A stretch of 64,000 nucleotides of DNA, taken from NCBI GenBank assembly GCA_037176705.1, contig CM073898.1, forward strand, positions 38,815,488 through 38,879,487, written 5' to 3'. Below are positions 1-10,227 of this stretch, piece after piece. A program made the position numbers and the translations under genes. The stretch comes from Molossus alvarezi (Eukaryota; Chordata; Mammalia; Chiroptera; Molossidae). The notes under the pieces were generated by a model. The model was not told where the DNA came from and did not search any database. It saw only the letters and a list, made by a program, of their open reading frames with translations. The first letter of the stretch is position 1. Each line of letters opens with the position of its first letter.

Positions 1-205
1 TGTCAACTGCAGGTCTAGTGCTTTAGCTATTTCTGTTTCTAGCTGTCATTTTCCAAATCTGTGAAATGCAGAAGCACTGGAGGTGCAAGTCTCTCCCAAA
101 GCAAAGTGCCTCCCGCTGGCCACCGTACTTCCATAAAGCACTGGTCCAGGGCCGAGGGAGGGGCCTCATTCCTTTCCTTGTCTCCGGCTTCTCCCGGGGT
201 GTGGT
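1..205. other. Unique sequence upstream of first SINE
   Basis: No gene or clear repeat is visible. Around 35-70 there is a short stretch reminiscent of the MIR core, too weak to call. Confidence 0.4.
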
Positions 206-219
206 AAAAAGATGCCTCC

Positions 220-338
220 GGGGCCCTGGCCCAGTGCTCAGTGGTTACAGGTTGTCCTGATACACCAAGGTTGTGGGTTCAATCCCCAGTCAGGGTACAT
301 ACAAGAATCAACCAATGAATGCAGAAGTAAGTGGAACA

Positions 339-391
<53 letters not shown>

Positions 392-401
392 AAAAGAAAG
401 A
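220..401 (+). mobile_element. Ves-like tRNA-derived SINE, variant subfamily
   Basis: It begins GCCCTGGCCC, has a tRNA-like head with B-box-like GGTTCAATCCCC, and ends in a (CT)n tract and an A-rich tail. The duplication AAAAAGATGCCTCC flanks it exactly (206-219 and 402-415), so this is one L1-mediated insertion. The body after the B box differs from the standard Ves body, suggesting a separate subfamily. Confidence 0.85.
344..387 (+). repeat. (CT)n microsatellite in SINE tail
   Basis: An uninterrupted CT dinucleotide run of 44 bases inside the SINE 3' region. Open frames crossing it (poly-Leu-Ser, poly-Glu-Arg) are artefacts. Confidence 0.97.
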
Positions 402-415
402 AAAAAGATGCCTCC

Positions 416-789
416 TGGGATACCTGGGGCATGAAATATTTTCCCCATTCCCCAGATCAGTGACTGGGGAGGGGCAACTAGACCAAACCCCCTCCCCTGC
501 TCCCCACCTCTGAGGAGCTGTCTGAATGTCAGAATAGACACAAGAGCTCAAGGACTCTTCAAGGATTGTTACAGTTGAGAAAGGCTTGCTTTTTGCCAAC
601 AGCAAATGTTTTCTAAAGAGAGATTTGTTTAATGAAAGTCTTTTCCCCCCTGTGTTCTTGGTAGATTTGAATATGTAAAAGTGGGTCTGGAGCTGTCTTG
701 AGGGGAAGGGTGGGGCAGGGTTGGCAAGAGCGTAGTTCCTGTCTGGAGTGGTCCAGTAGCTGGGAATGCAAGGTGTAACAAGGCCCTAT
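416..789. other. Unique intergenic sequence
   Basis: No coding signal or recognisable repeat seen between two SINEs. Confidence 0.5.
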
Positions 790-799
790 AAATATTCTT

Positions 800-1019
800 T
801 TTTTTTTTCCCTTTGTTGATTTTTAGAGAGAGAGGAAGGGAGGGGGGGAGAGAGATAGAAACATAGATGAAAGAGAATACTGATTGGCCGCCTCCTGCAT
901 GCCCCCCACTGGGGATTGGGCCCACAACCTGGGCATGTGCCCTGACCGGGAATCCAACCAGCCACTTCTTGGTGCATGGGTCGACGATCAACCACTGAGC
1001 CACACCAGCTGGGCCCTAG
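800..1019 (-). mobile_element. Ves SINE, '-ATCAATAAA' subfamily
   Basis: Read on the minus strand it has the head GCTGGTGTGGCTCAGTGG, the B box, the CATGCAGGAGGCGGCC body, a CT-rich segment and an A tail. Target duplication AAATATTCTT lies at 790-799 and 1020-1029. Confidence 0.93.
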
Positions 1020-1029
1020 AAATATTCTT

Positions 1030-1489
1030 AAATATCCCTCAGGTAGAGCAACCGAAGACATTTCAAAAACAGCAGGACTAACATTCCATTTCACATTGTT
1101 TATGTTACTATAGTATTACCCTACACTCTCCCCAAATACACACATTCACCTCTGTCTCCAGCAAATCTTTAATGCAGTTTCTTGCACACTAAATAGCTTA
1201 ACTTAATATGGGAATTGTGGAAGAGGCTGAATTCCTTCTCTGGGGGAAGGTATTGCAGAGGAAGAAGAGATGGTCCATAACCTGCACTGATTCTAAAGAA
1301 GCAGAAACTGGAGCTAGAAAGGACAACAGCAAATGCAGCCACCTCCTCCATTATTTTCTACCAGGAAATTCCCCCAAATCATCCTGAGGGCTTTGGAGTT
1401 CATGAAATGTGGAACAGGGCTCTGAGCCCATCCTAAGGGGCAAGGAGGCTGCAGCTAATAATTCCCAAAGACCCGTCTCCAGGATCAAC
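1030..1489. other. Unique intergenic sequence
   Basis: No gene or confident repeat recognised. Confidence 0.45.
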
Positions 1490-1559
1490 CTTGGATCTAA
1501 TTACCTACTCAATTTCTCCTCTCAGATGTCTAGTAACTCCAATTTATAATGACCAAAAA

Positions 1560-1975
1560 CCAAACTGGACTCCACAGCCTAAACATTCTCCTTTCTTAAT
1601 CTTCCTCATCTCAGTAGCCCTACATCCATTCAGTTGCTCAAGCCCCACACTACCTGTCATCCGGGATCCTCTTCCCCTCATCCTCTATAACCAGCCCTCA
1701 GCCGGCCCTGTCAGCCCCTCCTCCGAGACATAAACCAGCTCCGGACGTGTCTCACCTTCTCTGTATATCTCCACGATCCTAACCGAGTATCAGCCACCAC
1801 TCCACAAGGGAACTAGTGCAAGTACCTCCTAACTGGTTTCCTGCCTCTGCTCTGGTTCCCAATGGTCTTTTTTTCTACATAACAATTGCCAGCCAGATTG
1901 AAGGGGGGCGGGGGGGTGTCCAAATCAGAGCATAATCAGTCCATCCTTTAAAAAACCACCATGGCTTGATATGCT
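1560..1975 (+). mobile_element. L2 LINE fragment (3' region)
   Basis: Diverged but recognisable L2 3' region: a pyrimidine-rich stretch, then CCTCCTAACTGGTTTCCTGC and the ATCAGTCCATCCTTT..CCACCATGGCTT block. It probably continues after an AT-rich interruption (1976-2165) into the L2 3' end at 2166-2640. Confidence 0.6.
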
Positions 1976-2165
1976 TCTGTTTCTTCATAGCATCTATGAT
2001 ACTTAACATATTTACTTATTAGAAGCCCAAAATTTTAAAAACGATATTAAAATACTGAGACATAAATGCACTGAGAAAAATGATTTAATCAGCAGTAGGT
2101 ACATTTTATATATTTTTAGATATATTGAAATAAGATATTTTAAGTAAAACCATTTCCAAAAAAAT
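1976..2165. other. AT-rich interruption between L2 parts
   Basis: AT-rich sequence separating two collinear L2 pieces. It may be a later insertion, but no duplication was seen. Confidence 0.35.
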
Positions 2166-2303
2166 TATCCTCGTTTCCCTTTGCAATTCAAACTCCTCCC
2201 CGTCCCTGTAGAGCCCCTTGTGAGCTGGCCATGCTCACCTCTCTGACCCCGTTTCCTGTCACTCCTCTTCCATTCGTGGGCTGTCATGCACACTGGCCCC
2301 TTT

Positions 2304-2351
<48 letters not shown>

Positions 2352-2640
2352 TGCTGCTTTAGAGCATCAGAGCCTTTGTACTTGCCAATCTTCTGCCTAA
2401 AATGTTTTTCCCCTAAATTTTTGCATAGCTGCCACAATCTCCAGACTTCTGGCCCCTACTCACTCTCTACCCTTTACTTTGTTCTATTTCCTAATAACAC
2501 TTACTTATTGTTTGATTACATATTTTTCATCTTTCTCTCCCCATTAGAATGTACGTTCACAAAGGGACAGATTTTTATCTCCGGCTCCTAGAATAGTACC
2601 TGGCACAGAACAGCACTCAGTAAGAATGTGAGGAATGAGT
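2166..2640 (+). mobile_element. L2 LINE 3' end
   Basis: Contains typical L2 end blocks: GAGCCTTTGTACTTGCC, ..TAGAATGTACGTTCACAAAGGGACAG.., CTAGAATAGTACCTGGCACAG and the terminal CTCAGTAAGAATG. A (CA)n array expanded within it. Confidence 0.75.
2305..2349 (+). repeat. (CA)n microsatellite
   Basis: About 22 uninterrupted CA units inside the L2 fragment. Confidence 0.97.
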
Positions 2641-3712
2641 GCATCCGAGTTTCACTTGGTTCCTGCTTCCCCTGGACCAAAGGCTACCCCGCTCTGTGCC
2701 AGCTGGTAAGGCCTCCCTCATCAGAGTTTTGTCATTTAACTGGCTCCCTGAAGTCAGGCAAAATGGACCATTGTACATGCAGGTGCCCTGGGGAAAAGCA
2801 GAGGCCTTCGGAAAATTCACACATGAGGGAATTCCATTCTTTCCAAGTTCTGTCCCTTTTCGTAACCTTATTGAAATTTTCTGCTCTTGTCATTTTCTTT
2901 TCTCTGCAGACCTTTTCCCAAAGGGTAAAACATTTTTGTTCGACTTTTAGTCACCAACTACAGTTGATGACTAAAAAACTTACTTTGTCACTTATTAATT
3001 CAATGTTGCTTTCTGAGTCTGTACAACTGACATAAATAATCGTGTGTGTGTGTGTGTGTAGTGTGTGTGTGTGTACATGTATATAAAGTAATAACCTTTT
3101 TGGCCTCCAAGAGAGTATTCTTCATTCTCCTATTATGCCAGAAAGGAATTTATTGTGATTGAGGGAGGCCCTGGCTCCCATAACCACTAAGTGATCCCCA
3201 GGTCATCTTTGAGGTGACGTTTCTCCCAGAGCAAGCCCCAAGCCATTTCTTATATCTCCCCTAAGATCTGGAGTGTGCAAGTACACCGCAACTCTCCCCC
3301 ACCAGACCAGGGGGATTAGAAGAGTCAAAGACAAGGGAGGGAAGGAGGGGAAAAAAGTGGGTAAGAGAAAAAGGGGGAAAAAAGGGTAATAGAGTAAATG
3401 TGGTCAATTCTCGCCCCCTCTGATTCTAGCCAGAGGAAGATGAAGTCCCATCAATTAATTCCCTTTCAGCTCTGCCAAGGAAAAGATGCATTTCATTAGG
3501 CATGCTCTGTGGCCTGCATGGTTTGCTTCGTCTAAGTGGGGGAAGGATTGGGGAAGGAATTATTTCCTTAATGTCTTTCTTTTTTTTTTTAAGGGAATAT
3601 TAGAAGGACATGGAAATACCATAAAAGAGTCAATTTTCCTTCAATCACTAATACCCTATGCTAATATATCTGGGTAGCAGAGAAGTTGGAGCCATAATGA
3701 ATGAAGCTATAA

Positions 3713-3714
<2 letters not shown>
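2641..3714. other. Unique stretch with (GT)n and purine tract
   Basis: No gene recognised. Holds an interrupted (GT)n at 3042-3074 and a polypurine A/G tract at about 3325-3395. Short open frames here have no recognisable similarity. Confidence 0.5.
3042..3074 (+). repeat. (GT)n microsatellite, one interruption
   Basis: GT repeat broken once by an A. Confidence 0.95.
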
Positions 3715-3775
<61 letters not shown>

Positions 3776-3776
3776 G
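3715..3776 (+). repeat. (TC)n microsatellite
   Basis: About 28 perfect TC units followed by a slightly degenerate end, directly upstream of an MLT1 LTR fragment. Confidence 0.97.
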
Positions 3777-3988
3777 TTTGCCTTGTGAGGACACAGCAAG
3801 AAGAAAGCCAGGAGGAGAGCTTTCACCAGGAACCCAATCAGCCAACACCTTGATCTTGGACCTCCCACGCTTCAGAACTGCCTTGATCTTGGACCTCCCA
3901 CACTTCAGAACTGCCAAAACTAAATATCTATTGCTTAAGCCATTCAGTTTATGGTACTTTGTTGTGGCAACCTCAGCTGAGTAAGACA
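3777..3988 (+). mobile_element. MLT1 (ERVL-MaLR) LTR, 3' part
   Basis: Matches the 3' part of MLT1 LTRs: GAGGACACAGCAAGAA, ACCTTGATCTTGGACCTCCC, the TATTGCTTAAGCCATTCAGTT polyadenylation-region block and a degraded terminal GAGTAAGACA. A 33-bp segment is tandemly duplicated at 3849-3914. It is the 5'-truncated remnant of an old solo LTR. Confidence 0.8.
3849..3914 (+). repeat. 33-bp tandem duplication in MLT1
   Basis: Two nearly identical 33-bp copies starting CTTGATCTTGGACCTCCCAC (one G/A difference). Ordinary MLT1 has one copy of this block. Confidence 0.9.
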
Positions 3989-3994
3989 GTGTTT

Positions 3995-4360
3995 GAGTGA
4001 ATTCATGTAGCAAATATTTCCTGAGCGTCTCCAGGTACTGGTCCAGGACTGTGGATAGAGCAGTGATAAAGCAGATGAGGTTCTGCCTCCAGGGTGGGAC
4101 TTGGATTCCAGTGGGGAGATCTGACACAGACAAGTAAACAAACAAGTAAATATCAGATAGCATGAGAGCTGTACAGAAAACCCAACAGGGCAAAGCAATG
4201 CAGACTAGGGAGGGGCTACTTGGATAGTAGTCAAAGAAGCCTTTCTGGGGAGGGAACATTTGAGCTGAATAATTAGGAAGAGCCAACTAGGAGATAACCT
4301 GATGGGATAATGTTCCAAGTATAGGGAATGAAGGTGTTAGCCACGGTGCCTGTGTAAGAA
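3995..4360 (-). mobile_element. L2 LINE 3' end
   Basis: On the plus strand it reads as reversed L2: GCAAATATTTCCTGAGCGTC, then CAGCAGATGAGG-like, GAAGCCTTTCTGGGGAGG and TGTTCCAAGTATAGGGAA blocks in the expected order. Confidence 0.65.
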
Positions 4361-4599
4361 CTCTGAGTTAGGGCAAGCAAAGGATAAAGTACACTTGAGA
4401 TAAACATAAGTATTAGCATCCAGAAATGGAAGTAAGAGATACACAGCAAAAATAAATTCATATAAGAACCTTCAGATTTTGAGTACACTGAGACCATAGC
4501 AATGGTCTCAGGATGACCTCCTACTCCACACAAGTCCTCGTAGAATTTCCTACATCATTATCCTCCACCATCCATAGATCATGTAACATTCATACAACC
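4361..4599. other. Unique intergenic sequence
   Basis: No gene or confident repeat seen. Confidence 0.4.
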
Positions 4600-4726
4600 A
4601 TGGTGTAACCACAGCATTCACCTCCAAGTCGTTTTATTAGGTCAGTGGGGTATATTTGTTACAACTAACAGACCAACATTGACACACTGTTATCAACTAA
4701 AGTCAATACTTTATTCAGATTTTTAA

Positions 4727-5200
4727 AATATATTTTTATTGATTTTTTTTTTTTAGAGAGAGGAAGGGAATGAGATGTGAGAGCCCTGGCAGGTTGCTAG
4801 GTGGTTAGAGCGTTGGCCCGTGGACCAGTGAGTCTCAGGTTTAATTCTGGTCAAGGGCACGTATCTTGGTTGTGGTTTGTCTCTAGCCCTGGTTGGGGTT
4901 GTGTGGGAAGCAGCCAGTCAATGTGTCCCTTTCACGTGGATGTTTCTCTCTCTCTCCCTCTCTCTCTATCCCTCCCACACTATCTGAAGATAAATAGAAA
5001 AATATCCTTGGGGGAAGATTTAAAAAAAAACAACAACATTAAAAGAAACATGAATGTGAGAGAGAAACATCCATTGGCTGCCTCCTGCACGCCCCCTACT
5101 GGGGATTGAGCCCAAAACCCAGGCATGTGCCCTGACTGGGAATTGAACCAGGACCTCTCAGTCCATGGGATGACAATCTACTGAGCGCACATCGGCCAGG
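4727..5200 (-). mobile_element. Ves SINE (outer), interrupted
   Basis: Minus-strand Ves in two halves (4727-4782 and about 5041-5200). The 18-bp duplication CTTTATTCAGATTTTTAA lies at 4709-4726 and 5201-5218. A second, plus-strand Ves sits inside its CT-rich portion. Confidence 0.9.
4783..5040 (+). mobile_element. Ves SINE (inner, nested)
   Basis: Complete plus-strand copy with head GCCCTGGCAGGTTGCTAGG, B-box region, CACGTGGATG/CT-rich body and the TATCCTTGGGGGAAGATTT end plus A-rich tail. A short duplication ATGTGAGA (4775-4782, 5054-5061) is consistent with insertion into the older Ves. Confidence 0.85.
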
Positions 5201-5515
5201 CTTTATTCAGATTTTTAATGTCTTTTTTTTTTGTTCTAGGATCCCATCCATTCAGAATACTACATTGCATTTAGTCATATCTCCTTAGGCTCTTCTTGGC
5301 TGTAACAGTTTCTTAGACATTCCTTGTTTTTGATGACTTTTTGAAGAATTTTAGCCAGATATTTTGCAGACATGTCTCTCAAGTGGGATTTTTTTGATAT
5401 TTTTTTCATGATTAGACTGAAGTTGTGGGTTATTAGAAGAAAGACCACAGTGGTAAAGTGCCATATTTATCCCACCATATCAACTGATTTATCACAATTG
5501 ATATTGACCTTAATC

Positions 5516-5699
5516 CCTTAGCTGTTTCCAAGTCATTTTTTATTCTTCACTATTTCATCCCTGGCATCCTACCAGTCATAAGGTCTCACCCAATATAGGT
5601 CCCAGTGGTCCCTCCCTGACCCCAACCCTCACTAGCACTATTCCTACAGCCTCAGGTCTAAGCTCCCAGTCCCTTCTCAGCATCCCACACCACACTGTC
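5516..5699. other. Unique intergenic sequence
   Basis: Nothing recognised. Confidence 0.4.
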
Positions 5700-5714
5700 A
5701 AAGCTGTCTTTCTA

Positions 5715-5916
5715 GCACAGCTGGTGTGGCTCAGTGGTTGAGCGTCGATCCATGCACCAAGAGGTCACCGGTTCAATTCCCGGTCAGGGCACATGCTCAG
5801 GTTGTGGGCCAAGTCCCCAGTGTGGGGCATGTCAGAAGTGGCCAATTGATGTTCTCTCTCATTGATGTTTCTGTCTCTCTCTCTAAAATCAATAAAGAAA
5901 AAAAAAATTTTTTTTT
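5715..5916 (+). mobile_element. Ves SINE, '-ATCAATAAA' subfamily
   Basis: GCTGGTGTGGCTCAGTGG head, GGTTCAATTCCCGG B box, CT-rich body and an AAAATCAATAAAG end. The 15-bp duplication AAAGCTGTCTTTCTA lies at 5700-5714 and 5917-5931. Confidence 0.95.
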
Positions 5917-5931
5917 AAAGCTGTCTTTCTA

Positions 5932-6159
5932 TAACAAAGTTCTGATATTTTCTCTGGTCAAATAATCCCACTTAGGAACAAAACCTTTGTTTTAGTTAAA
6001 GATAAAGTCCAGTTTTCCAGCATTGCTTTTCAGCCTTTTTCTCAACCTGACCATAAGCTACTTTCCCATTTCACGTCCTGTCCAGAGCTCTGGGTACTGC
6101 ACTAACACTCCTTCCATCACACCTCCATGCATGACAATGGGATACTCATTCCTTTATGC
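5932..6159. other. Unique intergenic sequence
   Basis: No gene or repeat recognised. Confidence 0.4.
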
Positions 6160-6500
6160 ATGGCACATGGGTTACTGCTTACCAAGCTTCTATTCTGTGA
6201 CAGTCATCTTTCTAGGTCCTGGGATACAAAAATTGGTAGAAAAGGGTTCCCTACATTCAAGGACTGTGATATAATTAGAGTGACAAGCATTGTAAACAGA
6301 TCACTTTGGGGTTGCAAGGTCGATGCTAGGTACTAATTGGGGTGTATACAAATTGCAAAGGGAACATCTAGGCCAAAGCACCTCTTAGTGGCTCCAGAAC
6401 TTAGGGGACATTACCCAAGGGAAGTGATATCTGGGCAGAGACTTGAAGAAAGAAAAAAGTTCACCCAGTGGACAAGAGGCCAAAAGAAAGTTTAGGCAAA
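6160..6500 (-). mobile_element. L2 LINE 3' region
   Basis: Reversed L2 order on the plus strand: TCTAGGTCCTGGGATACA, GTTCCCTACATTCAAGGA, GGCAGAGACTTGAAGAA. Diverged. Confidence 0.55.
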
Positions 6501-6634
6501 GGGCACATCATGCACTAAGTAGTCATAGTCATTAAACAGTTTCACATGGAAGTATTTGCAAACACAAATAAGATCTAGATTGTGACAACACAAGCTAAAA
6601 TACGTACATACATACATAAACTTTAACCCATAGG
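6501..6634. other. Unique sequence with short (ACAT)n
   Basis: A short degenerate ACAT repeat lies near 6600-6620. Nothing else seen. Confidence 0.4.
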
Positions 6635-6925
6635 ACAGTGTTTCAAGCTGTGGGTCTTGAAATCAATTTAGTGAGTCCCTGACGATCCTTATTTTAAGGT
6701 GAAAAAGAATAGAGGATAAAAAAAATAGCTTTGTGAACATTTTGTTTCTGTTTTTGCACACATAAATATTTGCATGTCCTGATTTTAAAGGTAAACTATG
6801 TTTCTTAATGGAAATCACCTTTAAATAAGGTTTTGAAAACACTGCTATACAGAGATCTTGTAGGGACATGTAGCAAGGATGTGTGTTCAAACAGTATTTC
6901 TCAAACTTCCCTGATAATACTAATT
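6635..6925 (+). mobile_element. hAT-like DNA transposon remnant
   Basis: Edges read CAGTGTTTCAAGCTGTGGGTC..AAATCAATTTAGTGAGTC and, at the far side, CAAACAGTATTTCTCAAACTT. This fits the inverted ends of a non-autonomous hAT-Charlie element around an AT-rich core. Family assignment is uncertain. Confidence 0.4.
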
Positions 6926-7141
6926 CGTGACCCTTGTTTAAAACACAGATTTCTGTGCTATGCAATGGCATGAAAAAGATAAATTTGAGTAGCTATTGTT
7001 AAAATAAAATGTGAGAAACTTGGGCTAGAAATAGACAAAAGGCAGATGGTACTGTGTCAAGAAATATCATCAGCAATACCTTATAGTAGTTTGGGAGCTA
7101 TTGTTTGAGTAGATTCATTTACAATTTAAACACTAGAAGTT
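6926..7141. other. Unique intergenic sequence
   Basis: AT-rich, nothing recognised. Confidence 0.4.
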
Positions 7142-7680
7142 TAAGTCCAAATGGATGCAAGGGACAGTGGGAGGTTTGCCGATCTTGTTCCTCCAGTAGC
7201 CTCACTGCGTGGAGATGATGGAGAATTTGGCCAAGGTGATAATCCCATAGATGGCAGTGGCTACCTCCTTGGAGCACTTCACACCCAGATGGACATGTCC
7301 ATTGTAATCCTCAATGGGGACAAATGCCTTGACCCTGGCCTACTGGCCAGAGATGGTCTTTCTGCATAGGCATAATCTTTGAAACTTCATCTTTGATGGA
7401 GGCCACCAGGGAAAAAAAAAATAATGATCTCTGATTTCTTGATGGGCAGGAAGAAGAGACAGATCTCCTCCAAGGACTTGATCTTGACAGCCTTGACCAG
7501 GCGGCCCAGCTTGATGACAAGGAATCCAGCACTTGTCCTCAGCCTTACCTGGGAAGATCCCCTGCTTCAACCCTAGTCATCAGTCAGACACCACTGCCCA
7601 TTCCGGGGCCCCCAGAGCCTCCAGGACCTCCGGGACCCCAGCAGCATTGGCATAATTCACCATTCGGTGTTTTCTTTGAG
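7142..7680 (-). pseudogene. RPS2 (pseudogene): RPS2 (40S ribosomal protein S2) retropseudogene, 3'-truncated
   Basis: The minus strand encodes recognisable S2 segments in order with no introns: an ATG at 7661-7663 followed by the Gly/Pro-rich N-terminus, a KAEDK segment, PIKE-like residues, [23 protein letters not shown] residues, GYW-NKIGKP and TVPC. Frames shift repeatedly and stops occur. The Arg-Gly repeat region is largely missing. Homology ends near TVPC at about 7142, so roughly the last 90 codons and 3' UTR are absent and no A-tail is seen. Non-functional processed copy. Confidence 0.85.
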
Positions 7681-8619
7681 AAGAAAGCTACAATGATTTA
7701 TTTTTTAAATGATTCTAAAGTTTCATATGCAACATTCATCCCACTAATATGTAACTCCAAATGATGCAACACTCACACATTAGAACATTTCCAATAAAGG
7801 CATCCAAATTCAACAAAGCTAATGGCATTCATAAGGTCCCCAAACACCAAGCATACTTCCTGCCTTTTATACTCGCCTGGAAAGGGGTAAATTGGCAGAA
7901 GCCTGGCTGGGAGTGGCCCAACCAGGGAGTTAAGGTCTCACTTTGCACTGGGGCCATTGCCAATCCATGTTTGTCTAGTCTCCTGGTTGAACACAGGGAG
8001 CTTTTAGGGGTGGCATTCCCAAAGGGACCCTCCAGCTCCTTTTCTAATCAAACTAGTAGAGTTGCAAGACATGTCCAAAATCCAGTAAATCCTAACACTG
8101 GCTCTCTCTGCCCATCCAAATGATCAAATCTTACCCATTCAGCCATTTGCAATACAACTCTTTCTTCAGGTTTGAGGCATTAAAAGATCTCAGGGCCACC
8201 ACCACTGAATGGTTCCTTACAATGACAGGGAAAGGGGGACTGTTTCCTTGGTAAATTGGATCCCAACGAAGCTTCCAGGTCCCTCTATAAACGTGAAAAC
8301 CCTCCAGAGCTCTAACATGATCAGTCTCTAAAGTGGTTATGCCATTAAAACAAAGCCTTTTGTTTGCAATTTTACGTACTTACATCACTGACATATAATT
8401 CCACTGTTACATCAACTATGCCAAGTTGTCCACGGGCCTCTGGCCAGAAAGTCCCAGGATGCACCAAGGTCTAGCATTGCTTAAACAAAAATGTACTCAC
8501 TTGGTTTACTCTGCCTTCCGCATGTGTGTATGTGTGTGTCTTGATAGACTCTCAAGATTTGTGTTTTAAGCAGCTGTTTGTCATTAAGATGACATGGCAC
8601 TTAAAGCACTTTAAAAATA
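7681..8619. other. Unclassified block next to RPS2 pseudogene
   Basis: About 940 bases without recognised coding or repeat signature. It has the moderate base composition of LTR or UTR sequence (AATAAAGGC near 7794) but no TG..CA ends were established. Confidence 0.35.
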
Positions 8620-8995
8620 ATACTAATCGTAATCCAAATGTTTGCCAACAGGAAAGTGGCTGTGTATAAACGATGGAGGATTCATATAATGGAAGGTTTT
8701 CAGACACTAAAAATAATTAAGTAGATCTTTAGGTATTAACATGAAAACATATCTTTTAGAGACCAAAAACAAATTTATAAACAGTTTGTGTAGTACATTC
8801 ATATTTTAGTAAAAGAACAATTATTATACACTTTGAGGTATGCATAGAAAAAAATCTGAAGAAAGATAGCCAAAGCTATTAATAGAGGTTATCTCCAGGG
8901 GGAAAATTATCATTGACTTTCCTATATATTACTATAGCCAATGAATTTCTTGTGAATAAGTATTAGTTTTTCGATCAAAAAAAAATATACAGTGT
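8620..8995 (+). mobile_element. Ancient L1M LINE 3' end
   Basis: Diverged L1M: CCAAATGTTTGCCAACAGG, an ATGGAGGATTCATATAATGG-like block, GAGGTTATCTCCAGGGGG and the TTATTAGTTTTTC terminal region. Confidence 0.6.
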
Positions 8996-9150
8996 TTGAA
9001 AATCAATGTTATAACTTCTTCAAAACAGCAAAAAAAATTATAAATTGTAATAGTATTAGAGAGATTTCTCATGGTAGCTTCTCAGTTGAGGGGTATAATA
9101 TTAATGAACTTCCGTGAAAGTGTAAGTTATTGTTAATAAAATACTGATAC
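8996..9150. other. AT-rich sequence
   Basis: Nothing recognised. Confidence 0.4.
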
Positions 9151-9151
9151 G

Positions 9152-9313
9152 CCCTGGCTGGTTTGGCTCAGCAGTTAGAGCATTGGCCCTCAGACCACAG
9201 GGTCGCAGGTTTGATTTCCTGGCCCTGGTCAGGGTCCTGGGGGAGGCAACCAATCAATGTCTCTCTCTCACATCAATGTTTCCCTTTCTCTCCCTCCCTC
9301 CCTTTCACTCTAG

Positions 9314-9356
<43 letters not shown>

Positions 9357-9385
9357 TCAGTTGAGGATTAACAAAAATAAATAAA
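9152..9385 (+). mobile_element. Ves SINE, hairpin-tail subfamily, with (TA)n
   Basis: GCCCTGGCTGGTTTGGCTCAG head, abbreviated body, CT-rich segment, then an expanded (TA)n at 9317-9354 and the terminal TCCTCAGTTGAGGATTAA. Short flanking duplication TACTGATA. Confidence 0.88.
9317..9354 (+). repeat. (AT)n microsatellite within Ves
   Basis: Nineteen AT units replacing the usual TCTATCTAAAAATAAATGG region just upstream of the SINE terminal hairpin. Confidence 0.97.
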
Positions 9386-9519
9386 TAATAATCTACTGAT
9401 ATATTGAAAAACAGTGCACCTAGCCTTTATTGAATCCAAAATAATTTAGTGTATGTTTTTATACATATACAAAAAACATATGGAATTTAAATTTTTGATA
9501 TCTTTAGACCTTGAACAAG
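9386..9519. other. AT-rich unique sequence
   Basis: Nothing recognised. Confidence 0.4.
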
Positions 9520-9640
9520 CCCCATTCATTCATTAAACGTGTATTTCTGTTAAGAGTATGTGCCAGGCAATGTGCTAGGTGTGTGTCAGCTACTCAGTTG
9601 TGGGAGAGATAAACCCAGTTCCCACTATCATTTTATGGTC
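9520..9640 (-). mobile_element. L2 LINE 3' terminus
   Basis: Reversed L2 end: CATTCATTCATTAAACGTGT..GTGCCAGGCAATGTGCTAGG..CCAGTTCCCACTATCA. Confidence 0.6.
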
Positions 9641-10227
9641 TGAAGCAACCCTATGTATACCCTGGAGCATATATCAACAATTAACTATAAGGAGTAGTGC
9701 ATGTGAATAATAAGCAAATAAATTAATTGTACTTCTGCTCAAATTTTTATTGCTAAACTGAATTTTTCCTTTGATAAGGGCTAAGTGGGTAAAAATGTGT
9801 ATCAGCAGCATATTCAAATTTCACAAAATTATCACTCACCATAGGATATATCTTATATATTGATACTTCTAAATCAAATATAAAATTAAAAGACCATAAA
9901 TAGATAAGAAAGCTTATTTTTTTTCCTACTAGATTTCAGTTTTAGATGTAACATTTGAATTCTAAAAACATAAAATTCTCCTGTCTTATTTTGAATTACA
10001 AGGTCAACAAGGCATTATTTAAAAATTGTTAGCCCCAACTTCCTTTAAGATAAGATATTCTTATTTCATAACCTCCAGGCCAATTCATGCCACATTTTTT
10101 AGTGCTTTCTTTGGAACAGATGACGATTTAGGAGGAAAGGGAAGAGAGGATCAAAATGTCAAGTGAAAAGGTTTGAATTTGTATTTGTAGACTTTAAATT
10201 CCTTGAAGATGCCATATCTATTATTCT
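9641..10227. other. AT-rich unique sequence
   Basis: No gene or repeat recognised in about 590 bases. Confidence 0.45.

Larger units (their letters stand above)
4600..5515 (-). mobile_element. Ancient L1M LINE fragment, split by Ves pair
   Basis: The plus strand shows the reversed L1M block ACTAAAGTCAATACTTTATTCAGATTT..TCTAGGATCCCATCCA..CTTAGGCTCTTCTTGGCTGT..GACCACAGTGGTAAAGTGCC. It is interrupted at 4727-5200 by a nested SINE pair and resumes seamlessly after the duplication. Confidence 0.7.

Noticed and set aside
3648..4286. 212-codon minus-strand open frame
   Set aside because: It spans reversed L2, an MLT1 LTR and a (TC)n tract producing an Arg-Glu run. Composite of repeats.
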